Under the pieces are notes generated by a model. That model was given only the letters and a program-made list of their open reading frames with translations. It was not told the DNA's origin and did no database searches. From Pyrinomonadaceae bacterium (GTDB taxonomy: Bacteria; Acidobacteriota; Blastocatellia; Pyrinomonadales; Pyrinomonadaceae): DNA of 64,000 nucleotides. Numbering within the stretch: position 1 is the stretch's first letter; each line of letters begins with the position of its first letter. The stretch covers positions 124,001-188,000 of the forward strand of contig DASUNM010000023.1 in NCBI GenBank assembly GCA_036277115.1, given 5' to 3'. The translations under genes were made by a program, and so were the position numbers. This document shows, piece after piece, positions 63,386 through 64,000 of the stretch.

Positions 63386-64000
63386 ATGGCACGACAAACA
63401 AAGAGACGAACATCAGCGCGCCCGACCGCGCGTAAGGCATCAACAAAGAAATCCGAGAAGCGCCTTCCGCGTTCTGCATCTACGCCGACGCGACGCAGCG
63501 CGGAAATTCATCAACGGCCCGAACCGAAATCTCCAATGCCCAGGCAACATCAGGAGAAGCCGGGACTCGAATCAAAAGTTACTCCACGTCCGCGTTATGA
63601 AGCGCCGAATTACAAGGGGTCTGACAAGCTCGCCGGCAAAGTAGCCCTGATAACCGGCGGCGATTCCGGCATTGGCCGCGCGGTGGCGGTGCTCTTCGCG
63701 CGCGAAGGCGCCGATGTCGCGTTCACTTATCTCAAAGAAGAGGAAAGCGATGCGCGCGAAACGAAAGAAGCAATCGAACGCGAAGGCCGCCGCGGGTTGA
63801 TGATGACGATGGAAGCCCGCGATTCGGATTCGTGCCGGAAGGCCGTCGAAAAGACGATCAATAACTTCGGCAAGCTCAGCATTCTCGTCAACAACGCGGC
63901 CTACCAGGAGAGTCAGGATTCGATTGATGAACTGACTGAAGAGCAATGGGACCGCACGTTCAAGACAAACATCTACGGCTACTTCTATCTGGTGAAAGCC
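63386..64000 (+). CDS. SDR oxidoreductase with basic N-terminal extension (cut by window edge)
   Basis: The first 205 codons of a short-chain dehydrogenase. The N-terminal 75 residues are Arg/Lys/Pro-rich and unlike the usual SDR. The Rossmann domain then starts at KLAGKVALITGGDSGIGRAV, with NNAAYQES as the NNAG equivalent. The sequence ends before the catalytic YxxxK. The GGDSGIGRAVAVLFAREGADV style is that of stress-associated SDRs (YghA group). It begins 20 bases after the basic protein, with which it shares a highly positive tail, suggesting the same operon. Confidence 0.88.
   Translation, partial: MARQTKRRTSARPTARKASTKKSEKRLPRSASTPTRRSAEIHQRPEPKSPMPRQHQEKPGLESKVTPRPRYEAPNYKGSDKLAGKVALITGGDSGIGRAVAVLFAREGADVAFTYLKEEESDARETKEAIEREGRRGLMMTMEARDSDSCRKAVEKTINNFGKLSILVNNAAYQESQDSIDELTEEQWDRTFKTNIYGYFYLVKA

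Overview
The window looks like a chromosomal segment from a Gram-negative, soil-type bacterium, most plausibly Acidobacteriota of class Blastocatellia. This is inferred from gene content and style: an LPS-export LptC/LptA fusion, an Oar-like TonB-dependent receptor with a carboxypeptidase-regulatory N-terminus, several eukaryotic-type Ser/Thr kinases carrying zinc ribbons or an FHA domain, S9 and S41 peptidases, RNase J, Ku, and many families of dispersed palindromic repeats. No plasmid or phage backbone and no CRISPR array was seen. Both window edges cut genes: trpB on the left and a short-chain dehydrogenase on the right.

Layout. 1-5.4 kb, minus strand: uppP, recJ, lptC/A fusion, trpB (envelope and DNA repair). 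5.5-12.2 kb: small membrane protein, SDR, RNase J, GNAT, retropepsin-like protease, rsmA/ksgA, ribD, XRE regulator. 12.3-18.4 kb, minus strand: S41 protease and a signalling trio (FHA kinase, zinc-ribbon membrane sensor-like protein, zinc-ribbon kinase). 18.8-23.8 kb: Ku, a PolX homologue with a destroyed polymerase site, MscS channel, small proteins. 24-28.1 kb: S9 peptidase and secreted proteins. 28.2-30.3 kb, minus strand: three murein-hydrolase-like proteins without signal peptides. 30.5-37.2 kb: racemase-like protein, FAIM-like protein, TonB receptor, beta-propeller lipoprotein. 37.4-40.9 kb: NHL protein, ECF sigma/anti-sigma pair and a secretin-N-like secreted protein. 41-47.6 kb: threonine dehydratase, malQ, beta-helix surface protein, YhhN lysoplasmalogenase-like protein. 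47.6-61 kb, minus strand: a compact eight-gene cluster. 61.5-64 kb: tRNA-Met, MerR-TPR regulator, a 40-residue membrane protein, and a basic small protein followed by an SDR with a basic tail.

The best candidate for an undescribed system is the eight-gene cluster at 47639-61044. It encodes a DUF4331 protein, a TPR protein, a membrane-anchored dihaem cytochrome c (RoxA-like), a GMC oxidoreductase, a patatin-like hydrolase, a HabA-like membrane protein, a possible catalase-fold protein, and a 1203-residue fusion of a subtilisin with a zinc gluzincin. Gaps are 2-53 bases. I infer an oxidative lipid or isoprenoid processing pathway; the substrate is unknown.

A second theme is repeats. At least eight repeat families are present. 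Many copies begin within about 0-30 bases after a stop codon, several genes take their stop codon from the repeat edge, and three conserved enzymes (PolX-like, MalQ, threonine dehydratase) carry repeat-derived peptides inside their reading frames.
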